64,000 nt of DNA from Omphalotus guepiniiformis (Eukaryota > Basidiomycota > Agaricomycetes > Agaricales > Omphalotaceae), in the NCBI GenBank assembly GCA_028554645.1, contig JAQOOI010000018.1:124001-188000 (forward strand), read 5' to 3'. The translations under genes and the position numbers were made by a program. Numbering within the stretch: position 1 is the first letter of the stretch; each line of letters begins with the position of its first letter. Of this stretch, positions 43,601 through 55,825 are shown in pieces. The notes under the pieces are model-generated. The model saw only the letters and a program-made list of their open reading frames with translations. It had not been told where the DNA came from and searched no databases.

Positions 43601-45364
43601 CACAGAGGGACCATTGAACTTGTCGGCTTCGATCAAGGCCTGGAGTACTTGAGCGTACGACGAATAGACCGCTACGCTGGCGACGTAGACACCTCCGTAG
43701 TTCATCGCATACAAACCAGCATCATGTTTACGGCGACTAGGGTCTGCAGAGTTTCTGCTCGAGTATGGAAGCGTGTCCAGGATGAGAATGTTAACATTCA
43801 ACCCCGAGGCGATTGCATGATGAAGACCGGAAGAACCGAGGTCATAAGACCATGCGTCCGACCCGATGATCCAGCGAGACAATGTAGGAAGGTCTCCTTG
43901 CAACGCTAGCACGCGTTCCACTACCGGTGTCTGGGTGCAGCCTTTGAGCTGCTTTACCACCTCCTGTCCGAAAGTACGGCTTTTGTCGGCATCATCCTTA
44001 GCCAGTATCCACTTACTAAGAATAGAATGGGTGCCGGTGTCGATCTCACTGCTCTGTAGCAAATCCTGTATAGCCTGGATAAGATCGCTCCTTCTGTCAA
44101 GCTGACCTCGCACGCGACCAAGGGCATACTCGGGGCTAGTAGCAAGTGCTCCTTGAGAGGATACGAGGGAGGCAGAGTTGACAATGTCAAGACGATCCCC
44201 GAATAAATGCGACAGGATCTTTGTGTAAGACGACTCGTGTTTTGGAACGTGAGGAGTTTGGGATGTAACCGTTTCTCTGCTGATGGGTGTTGGTCCTAAT
44301 TGCAGACAGGCGGAGGGTGGAGTGGAGGAAGGTGTATACTGAAGTAGCTTCGAAATATCGGAGTCTGTGAGATGGCTTGCGTCACCAAGCAGGCCACTGT
44401 GAACGACGGGACGTTCCGATGGGTCTCGTTGTTGAAGAGCGCCGACCACGTCAAGATATAGCGGAGTCCATTTCATGGACCAGCTATGGATCTGCTCGAG
44501 AACGATTACACGCGTCGCCGAGGAAGGTATAGCGTTACGTATGCGAGACGGGAGGAGAGGAGTTACTAATGATACAGAAACGAAGACTACTCCTTCAGCG
44601 GAGGCATCAAAGTCATCCTTTCCAAGGGTGAATATGACAGTGTGCGGTTCAGGATCACCACGCTGTATAAGCGGACGCAAGGGGCGTCTCACAAGCTTGA
44701 GAGTGCTCAAGGCGGCAGCCTCGTATGCCCTGAACGACTCTACAATAGTATCTTCTGCATCTGCTCTTGGTTTTTTAGCAGTGCCATCCGCATAACCGTT
44801 CGCATGACCATTATTTCCGTTCACATGCCCATTACTCATCTTCTCTTCAAGTAGAGCAGACAATATACTTTCTTCCGGTACCTCCGGTATGAGCTCCGAA
44901 TCGTCCCTTGCATAGAAAGCGTGGATGACTGCTTTTTTCTGCGAGCGAGCCAATTTCGAGGACAGGAAGGCATTGTCATGGGCTTGCTCCGTATTTCTGG
45001 AAAGAAGGAAGTACGGCACGGCGGCCCGAAGTAGCAACACATCGGAAAGGTCATCCTGGATTGCAATGTGAAGGACGAGGGGGAGTGAGGAGAGTTCCGC
45101 GATACGCAAAAATAACCTCGTCAACGTCTGGGAATTCGCCAGGGTCGTAAACGAGATGAGGCCCGAACCCGAAGCGTTAAGGAGAGTTGCTGCAGGGTCA
45201 CCACCATGAGGAACCGTCAAGATTTGAGGTTTACGCCGAGATGTTCTCGAGATAGAACTAAATGAGGGAGTAAAGGCAGAGCCAGACTGAAAAGGAGGCA
45301 GAGAATCGACCAGGATGTCAGATACGATGTATGCAATGCGGGCGACTGTAGCAACGGAAGCCAT
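40603..45364 (-). CDS. met5: Sulfite reductase [NADPH] beta subunit (hemoprotein), copy 1
   Basis: Reduces sulfite to sulfide in sulfate assimilation with the flavoprotein alpha subunit (Met10). ATG 45364 gives [20 protein letters not shown]. Exon 1 encodes 1012 residues. An N-terminal pyruvate-oxidoreductase-like region includes [20 protein letters not shown]. The flavodoxin-like domain has [20 protein letters not shown] and [20 protein letters not shown]. The siroheme part has [20 protein letters not shown] and [20 protein letters not shown]. Downstream exons give [33 protein letters not shown] and [15 protein letters not shown] (first cluster cysteines, C-x5-C). [15 protein letters not shown] gives the second pair (C-x3-C). 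It ends [21 protein letters not shown] at 40603-40605. A complete, apparently functional gene, divergent from the F-box gene over 217 bp. Confidence 0.95.
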
Positions 45365-45581
45365 ACTTCACGGCGGCAGCTAAGAGAAAGATATAAGTAC
45401 ACGAAAAGTGAATTATAATGAAGAGAAAATACTTGCCTGAGAATAGAATATATGCATTATGCATTGCAAAAACTTGCATCCTTATTCGTCGGAAGCACCT
45501 CATACCTTTGCCGCTGTTTGGCACCCGTAGCTCAATATCTTATCTAATCTCAAAACTCAACGCTCAACTTGCAACTCCATC

Positions 45582-47533
45582 ATGCCAGCCTTTTCTTTTG
45601 ACCCCAGTCTTCCAGATGCCTTGGACCGCCTCTCTCAAGTTCTTAGGCAATCTATGCTTGCAGATCCGCACTCTATGTCCCAAATACAACTTTCAGATAC
45701 AGAGTGAGTGGTCGTCGCATTACTGAATCACTGCATAATCAAACCGTTGGCATATCTAGGGAACGCGAATCTGTCCGGCAAGCTATCGATGAAAGCATAC
45801 GTTTACTAGTCACTCTCAAGACGTATCGCAACTATGTCGCTCCTATCTCTTTCCTTCCCAATGAAATTCTTGCACGAGTATTCTTCGAATATGTGTTGAT
45901 TAGTGACCCGTGGTCCGCGGAATGGACTAGGATTTTATTGGTTTGTCGCAAGTGGCACGATGTAGCTGTTGCTGAGGCACGACTTTGGTCCTGGATCAGT
46001 GAATCCTATGGCGGCGTGTCAGATCGTAAACGTACGATGCGTTGGCTGGATCGTTCAAAAGGCTTTCCACTACAGTGCAGGTTCCGATACAACCTGTCCC
46101 GTCCAGCTGAAATCCTGCTCTTGGAGAATTATCAGCGCATAAAGACTCTGGAACTTGACGGTGAATGTTCTAAAGTGGGCAGGGTATTTGAAATTGTCCA
46201 CGAATTGCCAATTGTGGAGCACTTCTCCATTCACACCTGGATTTCATCTTCTCGAGATGAAGATGAAGACGATTTGCCCTCTGATCCCGAGACGTGGTAT
46301 GTTCCAAGCTTCATTGTCAATGGCGGAGCACCTCGTCTTCGTTCGTTGTCATTGGAATCAATCGGATTTGCCAATAACAAGGATTTCAATCTCCTCCAAA
46401 ATCTCACCCGCCTCAAACTATCGCGCTCTGTAAACGATAATGAACGTGTTCTTGTTCCGTCTCTATCAGATTTGGTCCATATTTTGCAGCGCTCGCCACA
46501 GCTGCAAGAGCTGACCATTCGGCACTACATTGATCGTGCAACAATTACGCAACAGCACACTGTTCCCCCTCCTTCCATTCCCCTTCAACAACTCCGGCGT
46601 CTAGAACTAAACATGAGTATTGCAGCAATCTCTGCTTTAATACCGCTTCTGATGATGCCAGGTGAAACTCACCTAAGTCTGCTATTACACCCTACTTGGC
46701 ATAATAACAACACTCTCGACGATTTCGACCATCTCCGAAAAATCCTCATCCCAGTTCGGTTGCACACCCATCACAAAGAGTTTCCGACGCTTCGTTCCAT
46801 GTGCTTTAACTCATCTGGGTACTTCGCTCTCTCATTTTCCGATCAACCACAATTCCCAAAGGAGGCAATGCTTAGTGTTCACGACAGTGTTCCTCTCAAG
46901 ATCGTTGTCTATCCCGTGCAACAAAAGGAGACTCGCTCAATGCTGAGTAAAATCATGCATGCAGTTCCTCTGAGTGAACTGTCTTATGTTGATGCCTCGA
47001 TGGTCATGTATGATGAAAAACCTGAACTGTGTGATGATGGGTCAATTCGGGATGGGCAGTTGTCGCCTTCATCCTGGCGAAAGTTGTTCGCACTGCTACT
47101 GAATCCTGTCACAATCAAGATTGGTGTGAATGATGCCTTGCGCTGTATGTTGGCAGGTGCTCTGGAGGTTTTACGACGTGGCCATAAATTTCCGAGTGGC
47201 AGAGCTGCAAAGAGACTTGCACGCAGTCGAGGCTGTCCATCCTTCAATGAAATGATACTCCTAGCGTCCTACCATCCTGGTATGTTTCAAGGTGGCCCTA
47301 AATACCAGCAGCAGCAAGCCTATTACGAGACTCTGTTGGATCAACTTGCTCAATATCAAGCTCTCGAAGGAGTTTCAAAATCCAGAGGAGTAGGACTGGC
47401 AAAGCTTACGTTTGATCACGTTCAGGCAGGTTATACCCATTGCTATGACTTCTGTGCTCGTCTATCTGAAGTCACAGAGCGATTGGTAGTTTCCGGTTTC
47501 GTTTGGGATCCGGTTATAATGAATTCTGCATAA
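45582..47533 (+). CDS. F-box protein with leucine-rich, variable C-terminal part
   Basis: Typical of the large lineage-expanded F-box family of Agaricomycetes; presumably a substrate adaptor of SCF ubiquitin ligases, target unknown. ATG 45582 gives MPAFSFDPSLPDALDRLSQV. Exon 1 ends at 45703 and exon 2 starts at 45760, joining SDTEERESVRQAIDESIRLL in frame. A coiled helix is followed by the F-box: YVAPISFLPNEILARVFFEY, then WTRILLVCRKWHDVAVAEAR and LWSWI. The remainder has degenerate leucine-rich patterns (RLRSLSLESIGF, LLQNLTRLKLSRS, QLQELTIRHYI, LRRLELNMSIAAI). TAA at 47531-47533. A frame opening at 45704 is the same gene reading through the intron. A single intron is few compared with neighbouring genes. 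Confidence 0.85.
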
Positions 47534-47877
47534 CACGGTATACAGCATCTCCTTACCATTGCGCAACTGTAACAATACATGACATCGAACTTACCCGACT
47601 CAGTCTGTATATAATTTATATTGCTTTCCTGTTGTATACTATACTTTATATATCTAGTCATTCAGTGCCAGGGTTTTTGGTTTGCGATTTGTGTGTTTCT
47701 CGAATCCTGGGTGTACGAAGGTGCCCCGCTCACGTGATCGCGATTCAAGTATACGTCACTCACATTGCGTAACGTATTAATCCCTTCTCCGCAACAACTA
47801 GAAGTATACGTCACTCACATTGCGTAACGTATTAATCCCTTCTCCGCAACAACTAGTGTACTACCGAAAGTATCATT
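47534..47877. promoter_or_regulatory. Upstream region of the PQ-loop gene
   Basis: This 344-bp spacer between the F-box stop and the PQ-loop start holds CACGTG at 47731-47736 (within TCACGTGATC). It also contains the 55-bp tandem duplication at 47747-47856, listed separately, with a GTCAC in each copy (47755 and 47810). Confidence 0.45.
47747..47856. repeat. Perfect 55-bp tandem duplication in a promoter/5' leader
   Basis: Two exact head-to-tail copies, 47747-47801 and 47802-47856. Each begins AAGTATACGTCACTCACATT and ends CAACAACTAG. The second copy ends 21 bp before the ATG at 47878. Exact identity over 55 bp points to a recent duplication. Confidence 0.95.
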
Positions 47878-49082
47878 ATGGTACTGTCTTCCGGATGGAT
47901 ATCTACTGCAGCGTCAATAGGAATGGCAATAGGACCTCCCTTGGTACGATTGTCCCTTAACTTTTTGCTCTGCACCCACTAAAGACTGTACAGGTTTATG
48001 CCGACCAAGCGTTTTCGATTGTCAAGAAAAAGTGAAGATATATATCACTTGGCGCTATTACTCATGTCTGAATATCTTGCAGAGATTCAACAGGGTTCTC
48101 TCGAGATGTTTGTGCAATTCTGTATGTGATTATCTCTCCTGCTGTTCTAAAGTATTCACCAATCATTTGCCAGACTGATAGCGAACATCACTAGATGTTT
48201 CTTCTGGCTTGGGTTAGCGGGCTTCACCATGTTTCTTCAGCTTCACAAAATAATTCATTAAAGGGACCGTTTCGAGTTTGCGCTTCTACTTCAGTCAATT
48301 CTGATGATCCTAGCACAGGTGCGTTTCCCTCTTATACTTGAGTGTCTATGACCGATTCATGTCCAGCTAGCGCTGCTGTATATATGCATATACTATCGTC
48401 CCAGAACAAGTCCAGAGAACCTCGGTAGTTCTACACGTCCTTACTCGTTCTGGCAATGGTCGACCTACACGCAGTACATTGAATTTCTTGCTGCACTGAT
48501 GTACGTATCTCTCTTCATATACCGGCCTGGGCATCTCACTCCAAATGATAGTTTATGTCAAGCAATCTTGTTCTTGATCTTTGGACAGTTTCAAACTTTT
48601 GTCACTATTCTGGGGTTCATTGCCCTTGGACTTGAAAGTACATTACCCATCCCTCAACTACTTAGGTGCTGGTTTCACATTCTGACGTGATTGCTGACAC
48701 GCTCATTCGTTCCGTCTCTAGCAACTACAAGCAACGTTCACTTTATGGCTTTCGTATGTCTACTCTGCTAGGCTGGTTGGGGGGTGATTCCTTCAAGTGC
48801 GTGTCCGTGTTTCATGATCTGGAGTTATCCTGAGTCATTGCAGGACCGTCTATTTCTTCCTACAACACTCTCCAATCCAATTCCAAGTATGTGCAATCTT
48901 TCAGTTGTCAATTGATTTCGGTATGTGCCCTGCCCTGTGCATTGCACCAGTCGCTGGTATTCACGGTTGAATGATTTACAGCTATTTTCGCTCAGCGAAT
49001 TGTATATGGCAATGCTCCTCCTCCGGCCACGCTAAACGACGAAGATGACTTGGAGCAAGCTCTTGCTCTCGCAGCAGAGTAA
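47878..49082 (+). CDS. PQ-loop repeat membrane protein (PQLC1/SLC66A2, Any1-like)
   Basis: Multi-spanning membrane protein of the PQ-loop family; yeast Any1/Cfs1 and human SLC66A2 act on phospholipid asymmetry in Golgi/endosome membranes. ATG 47878 gives MVLSSGWISTAASIGMAIGP followed by P, V, Y, A, the first PQ-type loop (GPPLVYADQAFSIVKKK). The next exon is FSRDVCAILLIANITRCFFW. Then come FEFALLLQSILMILAQLALL, SFWQWSTYTQYIEFLAAL, FQTFVTILGFIALGLESTLP and IPQLLSNYKQRSLYGFRMS, the second PQ motif. STLLGWLGGDSFKTVYFFLQ and HSPIQFQVCAIFQLSIDFAI follow. It ends LNDEDDLEQALALAAE, TAA at 49080-49082. About seven introns. Seven helices are expected. Confidence 0.87.
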
Positions 49083-49418
49083 TATAAACTAGGAATTCGG
49101 GTTGTTGGTCTGCCTTTCTCGTGCCCATGTGTACTGTACATTATAGATAGCGCAGTCCATGTACATGATCGTGTTATCAGCCTCATGCAAAATGTGAGGC
49201 AGGATGCAGTCTGACTTGCTTTGAATACTACGTTCACGTAGAACACAATGGTGAGTGAAATGCGAAAGTAAGTGCTACAGATACTGAATTCTTTGACTTG
49301 TGAAAACAAGTATTCGCCTAGGAGGTATATGTGGGAACCAAATAATTTCAAACAAAATAACTTGAATTACGCCTCTCGCAACTCTCCCCGTCCGACAACA
49401 GCCTTTTTCACCTCCAAC
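49083..49418. other. Intergenic, clathrin promoter
   Basis: A 336-bp spacer between the PQ-loop stop and the clathrin start. No strong motif, repeat or RNA gene was noticed. Confidence 0.55.
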
Positions 49419-52400
49419 ATGGCTGGCCTGGATATCTCCAAACCAATTGCTTTCTGCGAGCATCTGCAGCTCTCCAGTATCGGTATTCAGCCTGCTTCGA
49501 TATCCTTCCAGGTACGTGTTTTCGACGCAGTGCGCTGGCTGCTCAACTTCTGAACTTTGGGTTCGCGCTGCTTTTCCTTGTCAAATTCTAGGTTTGTTTC
49601 TTTTTTCGAGCTTTGGATGCAATTCTTATGAACTACTGCAGACTCTGACACTTGAGTCCGACCACTTTATTTGTGTTCGGGAAAAAGTCAATGAGCAAAA
49701 CCAAGTGGTCATTGTCGACCTTGCCGACGCCAATAATGTCCTTCGTCGCCCCATTACTGCAGACTCTGCAATCATGCACCCACATCAGAAGATTTTGGCG
49801 TTGAAGGGTGCGTTTCACCTCTGGCTGTCTATCCAAATATTAATATATCCGACTGTTCACAGCTGGCCGGACTCTCCAAATTTTCAACATTGAGACCAAG
49901 CAAAAGGTCAAATCCCATGTAAACAACGAAGACATTGTATTTTGGAAGTGGGTTTCCGACACGACCATCGGAATGGTTACGGAGTCGTCCGTTTACCACT
50001 GGTCAATCAGCGACCAGACATCCTCTCCCCAGAAGATCTTCGACCGACACCCAACACTCTCTGGCACACAGATAATCAACTATCGTGTGTCTGCGGACGA
50101 GAAGTGGCTGGTCCTGATAGGCATTTCGGGTAACACCACAAACCCATCTGCATTCAAAGTGAAGGGGTCGATGCAGCTGTACAGCAGGGACAGAGGAGTC
50201 AGTCAACCGATCGAAGGACATGCTGCAGCGTTTTCAGAATTGAAGTTGGATGGTCATCAGCATCCTACCAAACTCTTCACTTTCTCCGTACGCACGGCGA
50301 CAGGCGCTAAGGTACGCGTTTAAATGGTTTCTTTGGGATCCTCGGTTAATTTGATATATCTAGCTTCACGTTGTTGAGATTGATCACACCGCTCCTGACC
50401 CGCCATTCGTCAAGAAAGCTGTCGACGTTTACTTCCCTCCTGAAGCCACCAATGATTTCCCCGTCGCCATGCAAGTGTCCAAGAAGCATGGCATTGTCTA
50501 TCTTGTCACTAAATACGGCTTTATTCATCTCTACGATCTCGAGACAGGCGCGTGTGTATACATGAACCGTATTTCCGGGGAGACCATCTTTGTTACTGCG
50601 GAGCATGAAGCTGCTCACGGTATAATCGGTGTAAACAAGAAGGGCCAAGTTTTGAGTGTGAACGTTGACGAACAGACTATTGTGCCATACATCCTCACTA
50701 CTCTGAACAACACCGAGTTGGCGTTCAAATTGGCGAGTCGAGCTAACCTTCCTGGTGCCGATGAATTGTACATCAAACAATACCAGCAACTTTTCGGGAG
50801 CGGGCAGTTTGGTGAAGCTGCAAAGATTGCGGCTAACTCTCCTAGGGTATGATAGGCACTCTCACCCTCAAAAGCATTTGTTGAATACTATTTGTGCAGG
50901 GCATTTTGCGTACAGTGCAGGTTATCGAATCTTTCAAGTCAGCCCCTACTCCTCCTGGCGGACTTTCGCCAATTCTCCAGTATTTCGGTATCTTGCTTGA
51001 AAAGGGTGAACTCAATCACCTTGAATCCCTTGAGCTCGCACGCCCGGTCTTACAGCAGGGGAGAAAGCAGCTGTTGGAGAAATGGCTTAAGGAGAACAAA
51101 CTTACGTGCAGTGAGGAACTCGGTGACATCGTTCGTCTCCATGATATGACCTTGGCACTGAGCGTCTACCTCCGTGCCAATGTTCCCAACAAGGTCATCG
51201 CATGTTTCGCAGAAACCGGCCAGATTGAGAAGATCATCCTCTACGCGAAGAAGGTTGGCTACAGCCCCGACTACGTTGCATTGCTGCAACATGTCATGCG
51301 GGTCAATCCTGAAAAAGGGGCTGAATTTGCCTCGCAGCTTGTTAACGATGAGACGGGACCTCTCGTCGATGTCGAGCGCGTCGTCGATATCTTCATGTCA
51401 CAGAACATGATTCAGCCTGCTACCTCGTTCCTCTTGGATGCGCTCAAAGACAACAAGCCTGAACAAGGTCCTCTTCAGACGCGTCTGCTGGAAATGAACC
51501 TTGTACATGCTCCTCAAGTTGCTGATGCTATCCTTGGAAACGAGATGTTCACTCATTATGATCGCCCCCGCATTGCCAACCTCTGCGAGAAAGCCGGCCT
51601 TCTACAGAGGGTCAGTTTTGACATTGACTCTTATGAATACTATCTTACTTCTTTTCTGATTTTCAGGCTCTCGAGCACTATGAGGATCTTGCGGATATCA
51701 AGCGCGTTATCGTCCACTCTACGACCTTCCCTATAGAGGTACGGCTGATTTCGTTATAGAAGAATCTTTGGCTGATGCCTCTGCCCTTTCAGTGGTTGGT
51801 CAACTACTTCAGTCGTCTGACTACCGAGCAGTCAATGGCTTGCCTCCAGGAAATGCTCCGTGTGAACATCCGCCAGAACTTACAGATTGTCGTCCAGATC
51901 TCAACAAAGTATTCCGACATCCTTGGCCCCGTCAAGTTGATCGAGATGTTTGAGAGCTTTAAAAGTTTTGAAGGTGAGTCTTGGTCGGTTTGAATGACTG
52001 TGATTGACCAAATTGATTTCTAGGTCTTTATTATTACCTCGGTTCCGTCGTCAATCTCAGCACCGACTCTGAGGTCCACTTCAAGTACATTCAGGCGGCA
52101 ACGAGAACCGGTCAAATTCGGGAAGTAGAGCGGATTTGTAGAGAGAGCAACTACTACAACCCCGAAAAGGTCAAGAACTTCCTCAAGGAGGCTAAGCTGG
52201 CTGACCAGCTACCGCTTATAATTGTCTGCGATCGGTTCGACTTTGTCCACGATCTTGTGCTCTATCTGTATCAGAACAACTTGACCAAGTTCATCGAGGT
52301 TTATGTTCAACGGGTCAACTCTGTCAGAACCCCTCAGGTTATCGGAGGATTGTTGGATGTCGACTGTGATGAAACCACGATCAAAGCTCTACTGGCATCC

Positions 52401-55400
52401 GTCCCAGGCAATTTCCCCATCGATGAACTAGTTCATGAGGTCGAGCAGCGTAACCGATTGAAATTGATTCTACCTTGGTTGGAGGCTCGTGTCCAAGCTG
52501 GGAGCCAGGATGCCGCTGTCTTCAATGCTATTGCCAAAATTTACATCGATAGCAACAACAACCCCGAGTCGTTCTTGAAAGAAAACAATGTACGTGCTAT
52601 GTTTCTTGGAGTGTATATACTTCTCAAAACTTACTCTCCTTCCCTTAGCTCTATGAGCCACTTGTGGTCGGAAAGTTCTGCGAGAAACGTGATCCTTACC
52701 TGGCGTATATCGCGTACGCGAAAGGATTCTGCGACGAAGAGTTGATTTCTATCACGAATGACAACTCTATGTTCAAGCAGCAGGCGCGATACTTGGTTAA
52801 GCGGCGCCAGCCTGAACTTTGGGCTCAGGTGCTCGTGCCTGACAATTTACATCGCCGAGCTCTCATTGATCAGGTCCGTGATATTTAAACTTTCTGAACT
52901 CTGAATGCGCGCTGACGAAACGCTAGATTGTTGCTACCGCCTTACCTGAATGCACGGACCCAGACGATGTCTCTGTCACTGTGAAGGCGTTCTTGACGGC
53001 TGATCTTCCTATCGAGCTTATCGAGCTTTTGGAGAAGATTGTCATTGAGCCATCACCATTCAGTGACAACAAGAACCTACAGAACCTGCTTCTCTTGACT
53101 GCCATCCGTGCTGACAAGGGAAAGGTTGTTGGCTATATCAACAAGCTCCAGAACTACGACTATATGGAAATTTCCAAGATTGCCACCGAACATGGGTTGT
53201 ACGAAGAAGCTCTTACCATCTACAAGAAGTATGACCAATATGCCATGGCTATGAATGTCCTTGTGGAACACATCGTGTCTCTCGATCGTGGTGTGGACTA
53301 CGCCAACAAGGTGAACAGGCCCGAGGTTTGGAGTAGACTTGCCAAGGCACAACTGGACGGTCTGCGCATCAAGGACTCCATTGACTCCTATATCAAGGCC
53401 GAAGATCCCTCTAACTTTGCAGAAGTTATTGAAATCTCGAACCGTGCAGGGAAGCACGATGACCTCGTCCGATACTTGCAGATGGCTAGGAAATCCCTAC
53501 GTGAACCCAAAATTGATACCGAACTCGCATATGCCTACGCCAAAACTGATCGTTTGCACGATATGGAAGACTTCCTGAGCACAACGAACGTGGCAGACAT
53601 TCTTGAGGTCGGCGAGAAGTGTTTCGAGGATGAGTTATACCAAGCTGCCAAATTGCTCTTCACGAGTATTTCCAACTGGGCTCGTCTGGCCACTACCCTC
53701 ATCTATCTCGAAGAGAACCAGGCTGCCGTGGAAAGCGCCAGAAAAGCGGGCAACACTCAGTAGGTTCTGCATCAGCTCTTCTACATTGAGGCGCTGACAT
53801 TCCCGTTTTACCTTGAAGGGTCTGGAAACAGGTTCATGCTGCTTGTATTGAGAAACAAGAGTTTCGTTTGGTGAGATCTTTCCTCGCCTGGTGTACCCAT
53901 AATCTGACATGTGCTTTAGGCCCAAATTTGTGGTCTCAACATCGTCGTTCATGCAGAAGAACTCGCAGCGTTGGTTTCTATCTACGAACGTCGTGGTTAC
54001 TTTGAGGAGATCATCAACTTGCTGGAGGCTGGTCTCAGCCTTGAGCGTGCTCATATGGGTATTTTCACTGAGCTGTCCATCTTGCTCAGCAAGTACAAGC
54101 CTGCCAAGTGTAAGCAAAAGAATGGTAAGTAACTGAGACTGACGCTGACTGCCTTTCGCTAGTGATGGAGCACTTGAAACTCTTTGTTGCTCGAATCAAT
54201 ATACCCAAGGTTATCAAGGCCGTGGAGAAGGCTCACTTATGGCCAGAACTCGTGTTCCTGTACATCAAATACGACGAATTTGTAAGTGACTATTCTAATA
54301 TAGTACCAAGCCATTATCTTATGCCGTTCAGGACAATGCGGCTTTGGCCATGATAGAACGCTCACCAGATGCATGGGAACATAATCAGTTCAAAGATGTG
54401 ATCGTTCGAGCTGCCAATGTGGAAATGTCAGTCGTTCGTTTCTCTTTCATTGTTAATGTCTTGGCTGATCATCAGACTGATAGATACTACAAAGCCCTCT
54501 CGTTTTACCTGCAAGAGCAGCCTACGCTCCTCACAGATCTTCTGACGGTGCTGATTCCTCGAATTGAACACGCTCGCGTAGTGTCGATGTTCCGGAAGAT
54601 GGACCATATACCTCTGATTCGTTCGTATCTCATTGCCGTGCAGCACGTAAGATCATATGTTTCGTTAATACGCAGTGTAACGTGCTTACTTTTGATTCTG
54701 CACTTAAATATCGAGGCAGTGAACGATGCTTACAATGATCTGTTGATTGAAGAGGAGGACTACAAGACACTGCGGGATAGTATCGATAGTTTCGATAATT
54801 TCAACAACATTGGCCTGGCGCAGAGACTAGAGAGGCACGAGTTGCTTGAGTTCCGGAGGCTAGCTGCTCATTTGTACAAGGTGAGCTATCACCGCTTGGC
54901 GATTTCGCGATTTGCTGATTTGTTGATTCTAGAAAAATTCACGCTGGGAAGAATCGATATCACTTTCCAAGCAGGACAAACTTTACAAGGATGCAATGGT
55001 CACTGCTGCTACTTCTGGTTCAACAGAAGTCGCGGAAGAGTTGTTATCTTACTTTGTGGACATCGGAAACAAGGAGTGTTTTGCTGCGATGTTATACATT
55101 TGCTTCGACCTGCTGAGTCAGGACATCGTGGAAGAGCTGTCATGGCAGCATGGGCTCAACGATTTCTACATGCCTTACAAGATCCAGGTATCGAGAACCT
55201 TGGTTGACAAGGTGCGTTTTAAGGAAGGCTTCCTCCCGAGGTGAGATGCTGACAATTATTCAGGTCCGTCAACTGGAGAAACAAGTCAAGGAGCACGCAA
55301 AGAAAGAGTCGGCGAAAGAGCAAGCCGAAGCCGAGGCACCGATGATAAACCCTGGATTTGGGAACACCTTGCTACTAACAAACGGGTGAGTTTTGTATTT

Positions 55401-55512
55401 ACTTTATACGAAGTTGAATACATTCTAACGCTCACCTGAATCTAGGTATGCTGGACAAGCTCCTCCCGTGAACGGCATTTCTGCAGTCATGACTGGTTAT
55501 GGCGGCTTCTGA
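49419..55512 (+). CDS. chc1: Clathrin heavy chain
   Basis: Triskelion leg protein for vesicle coats at plasma membrane, Golgi and endosomes. ATG 49419 gives [20 protein letters not shown]. The seven-blade N-terminal propeller has [54 protein letters not shown] and [20 protein letters not shown]. The long linker and leg have [32 protein letters not shown]-like junctions, [20 protein letters not shown] and successive CHCR helical repeats ([60 protein letters not shown]). The trimerisation end has [16 protein letters not shown] and [15 protein letters not shown]. The stop follows MTGYGGF (TGA 55510-55512). Some 15 or more introns. About 1680 residues, the normal size. Single complete gene. Confidence 0.96.
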
Positions 55513-55825
55513 TGATTCTTATTGACGGCTTTCTTTCTTTCTGATTCTGACATTATATACTCCCCTAGTATGTTAGTAGATGTACATTCGGACCTGTTTT
55601 CCCGTAATCTTCGGCACTCTTTACGAAAAATTCTGTTTCTTTTCTACTTGGATGGGTGTGGATTGTGCAAATAATAAGTACAGTATTTCTTGTTCTCGAT
55701 TGAACGTGTGACAAATTCGATGTCAGCAACATTGCGATATATCAGTGTCTACCGGAACGACGACCCTGGTGGAGACCAACCCACTTGTATTATTTTTTTC
55801 CTAATTTCTTCTTCTTTCTCGCAGC
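55513..55825. other. Intergenic, no gene seen
   Basis: A 313-bp spacer between clathrin and the Smr gene. It includes a pyrimidine-rich leader (55788-55820) just before the ATG and one GTGAC at 55708-55712. Confidence 0.55.
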
